Assembly: GCA_039812405.1 (NCBI GenBank)
Contig: JBDIAL010000065.1
Location: forward strand, 1 to 16,155
Source: Nostocoides sp039812405
GTDB lineage: Bacteria; Actinomycetota; Actinomycetes; Actinomycetales; Dermatophilaceae
DNA: 16,155 nt
Reading direction: 5' to 3'
Part shown: piece after piece, positions 14,905-16,155 of the stretch
How positions within the stretch are numbered: the first letter of the stretch is position 1
Layout of the letters: every line of letters starts with the position of its first letter
The notes under the pieces: model-generated
The model's input: only the letters and a program-made list of their open reading frames with translations
Databases searched by the model: none
Told to the model about the DNA's origin: nothing
Position numbers and translations under genes: made by a program

Positions 14905-16148
14905 GTGGTTGTTGCGGGTGAGGTGCGGGCTCGGGCGTTGGATTTGTTGGTGGATGGTCATTCCAGTTATGCGGCGGCGTGTCTGGTTGGGGTTGACGCG
15001 AGCTCGGTGCGGCGTTGGGCGAGTCTGGCGGGTATGCAGTTGCAGGTGGGTGGTGTCGGTGGGGTTCGGCAGGCCTCGCGGTGGCGCAGTGCGGCGTGGT
15101 CGGGGTCGGTGGGTCAGGTGCCGGTGGCTGGGGAGTTCCTGGATGGGCGGGGTCGGTTGACGTTGGCTGCGCGGGTGGTGATCCAGGTCCGGCTGGGTGA
15201 GGGGGTGCCGGCGGCGCGGATTGCCGCCGAGTTGGGTGTGTATCGGGCCACTGTTGGTCGGGAGATCGCGCGGGGCGGTGGTGGGCGGTATCAGGCTGTG
15301 GCGGCTCAGGCTGATGTCGAGCAGGTCCGGGCCCGTCGTGATCAGGATCGGCGCAAGTTGCGGGCGGGGACCCGGTTGCGGGCGCAGGTGGTGGCGTGGT
15401 TGGACCAGAGGATGTCTCCGCAGCAGATCAGCGGCCGGCTGCGGGTCGAGTTCGGCGACGATGAGCAGATGCAGGTCAGTCACGAGACCATCTATCAGGC
15501 GTTGTACGTGCAGGGCAGCGGGTCGCTGCGGCACGAGCTGAGGGTGGTCAAGGCGTTGCGCAGTGGCCGCGCCAGCCGCACGCCCCGCTCGAGGCTGCCG
15601 GCCCGGTCGCGTCGGTCCTGGGTCGGGGACGCCGTCATCGCCAACCGGCCTGCTGAGGTCGCCGACCGGGCCGTGCCCGGGCACTGGGAGGGCGACCTGA
15701 TCATCGGCGGTCACAACCTGGCCTCGGCGTTGATCACCCTGGTCGAGCGCACCACCCGCTTCACCCTGATCAGCCGTCTGGATGTCCACGACACCCAGAC
15801 CGTCACCCAGCGGCTGACCCAGATGGCTCAGCGCCTGCCCGCCAGCCTGTGGCGGTCGCTGACCTGGGACCAGGGCGTGGAGATGGCCGAGCACGCCCGC
15901 TTCAGCGTGGCCAGCGGCTGCCCGGTCTTCTTCTGCGACCCGCACTCACCCTGGCAGCGACCCACCAACGAGAACACCAACGGCCTGATCCGAGAGTTCT
16001 TCCCCAAGGCACCGACTTCACCCACGTCACCGACGCCGACGTCGCCCACGCCGAGACACTCCTCAACATCCGACCCCGCAAAATCCTCGACTACGCCACC
16101 CCAGGTGAGAAACTCGACCAACTACTCACTGTTGCGCAGACACCTTGA
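14905..16148 (+). pseudogene. IS30-family transposase, single-base frameshift near the C-terminus
   Basis: The transposase cuts and joins the element's ends. It starts at the GTG at 14905, six bases after GGAGG. An N-terminal helix-turn-helix (SYAAACLVGVDASSVRRWAS, residues 24-43) and a second one (AARIAAELGVYRATVGREI) precede the catalytic domain. The triad is Asp264 (HWEGDLII), Asp322 (LTWDQG) and Glu356 (TNENTNG): DD(33)E, exactly the IS30 spacing. At FFPK (through 16008) the frame loses one base. The expected GTDFTHVTDAD... continues in the -1 frame to a TGA at 16146-16148, for 414 aa if repaired. Unrepaired, the original frame stays open to the window edge with a Pro/Ser/Thr-rich tail. 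Whether this is a mutation, sequencing error or recoding cannot be decided here. Confidence 0.85.
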
Positions 16149-16155
16149 ATCCGCC
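16130..16155 (-). repeat. IS30 right terminal inverted repeat
   Basis: The sequence TGTTGCGCAGACACCTTGAA followed by TCCGCC is the imperfect inverse of the left terminus. The transposase stop codon (16146-16148) lies inside it, a compact arrangement seen in IS30 elements. The window ends here, so a few more terminal bases may be missing. Confidence 0.75.

Larger units (their letters stand above)
14859..16155 (+). mobile_element. IS30-family insertion sequence (right end at or just beyond the window edge)
   Basis: About 1.3 kb bounded by imperfect terminal inverted repeats: left GGCGGGTTCAGGGG...TTAGCGCAACA (14859-14883) and right, reverse-complemented, GGCGGATTCAAGG...CTGCGCAACA (16130-16155). 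It carries a single transposase gene that nearly fills it. The element sits within an ECF sigma factor gene in the same orientation. Exact ends and the target-site duplication cannot be fixed because the flank on the right is not included. Confidence 0.85.

Noticed and set aside
14866..15945. Long minus-strand open frame (359 codons) across the IS30 element
   Set aside because: It is antisense to the transposase, is Arg/Pro/Thr/His-rich with no family features, and the plus strand shows a full DD(33)E transposase.
16002..16008. Programmed -1 frameshift signal C CCC AAG in the transposase
   Set aside because: The A-site codon AAG cannot re-pair well as CAA, so the heptamer is not a proper slippery site; a 1-nt loss is simpler.

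Overview
The window is high-GC DNA with actinobacterial gene content: a divergent dacB/ppa pair, an MsiK-dependent type of sugar ABC transporter without its own ATPase, GTG starts, 4-nt gene overlaps and an IS30-type element. Frequent GTATGCC/GGCATAC motifs and the codon style are reminiscent of Intrasporangiaceae (Janibacter/Phycicoccus-like). That family placement is an impression, not a proof. No rRNA, tRNA or CRISPR array is visible.

Layout. (1) 1-1504, minus strand: a D-Ala-D-Ala carboxypeptidase/PBP4 gene (dacB), followed 21 nt downstream by the first 15 codons of a gene whose N-terminus resembles the zinc-dependent metalloprotease/DUF2342 family. (2) 1590-2282, plus: inorganic pyrophosphatase (ppa), divergent from dacB and followed by a strong GC hairpin terminator. 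(3) 2405-5140, plus: a long (911 aa) PLP-dependent Orn/Lys/Arg decarboxylase. (4) 5151-11318: a sugar-uptake locus. Its minus-strand operon reads substrate-binding lipoprotein, permease 1, permease 2, GH13 alpha-glucosidase, with tight spacing and an ATGA overlap at the end. A divergent LacI-family regulator gene lies beside it. Two near-identical TGGAAGCGCTTCCA-type operators sit in the divergent promoter region, one over the predicted operon transcription start. (5) 11346-13312, minus: a transglutaminase-fold gene overlapping by 4 nt a small five-blade-propeller glycosidase with GH68/GH32-like motifs. (6) 13418-14461, minus: an S66 LD-carboxypeptidase (MccF/LdcA type). (7) 14564-16155, plus: the 5' part of an ECF sigma factor gene cut by an IS30-family element. 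The transposase of that element keeps its DD(33)E triad but has a 1-nt frameshift near the C-terminus.

Working together: the LacI regulator probably represses the binding-protein/permease/GH13 operon until an alpha-glucoside arrives. The oligosaccharide is bound outside, imported with a shared ATPase encoded elsewhere, and hydrolysed inside the cell. The neighbouring GH68/GH32-like protein raises the possibility of a sucrose or fructoside substrate. dacB and the S66 peptidase both act on peptidoglycan peptides but are not linked by an operon.

I found no clearly new defence or biosynthetic system. The most notable items are the IS30 disruption of the sigma factor, the clean operator/promoter architecture, the odd transglutaminase-propeller glycosidase pair, and the excess of the GTATGCC motif.
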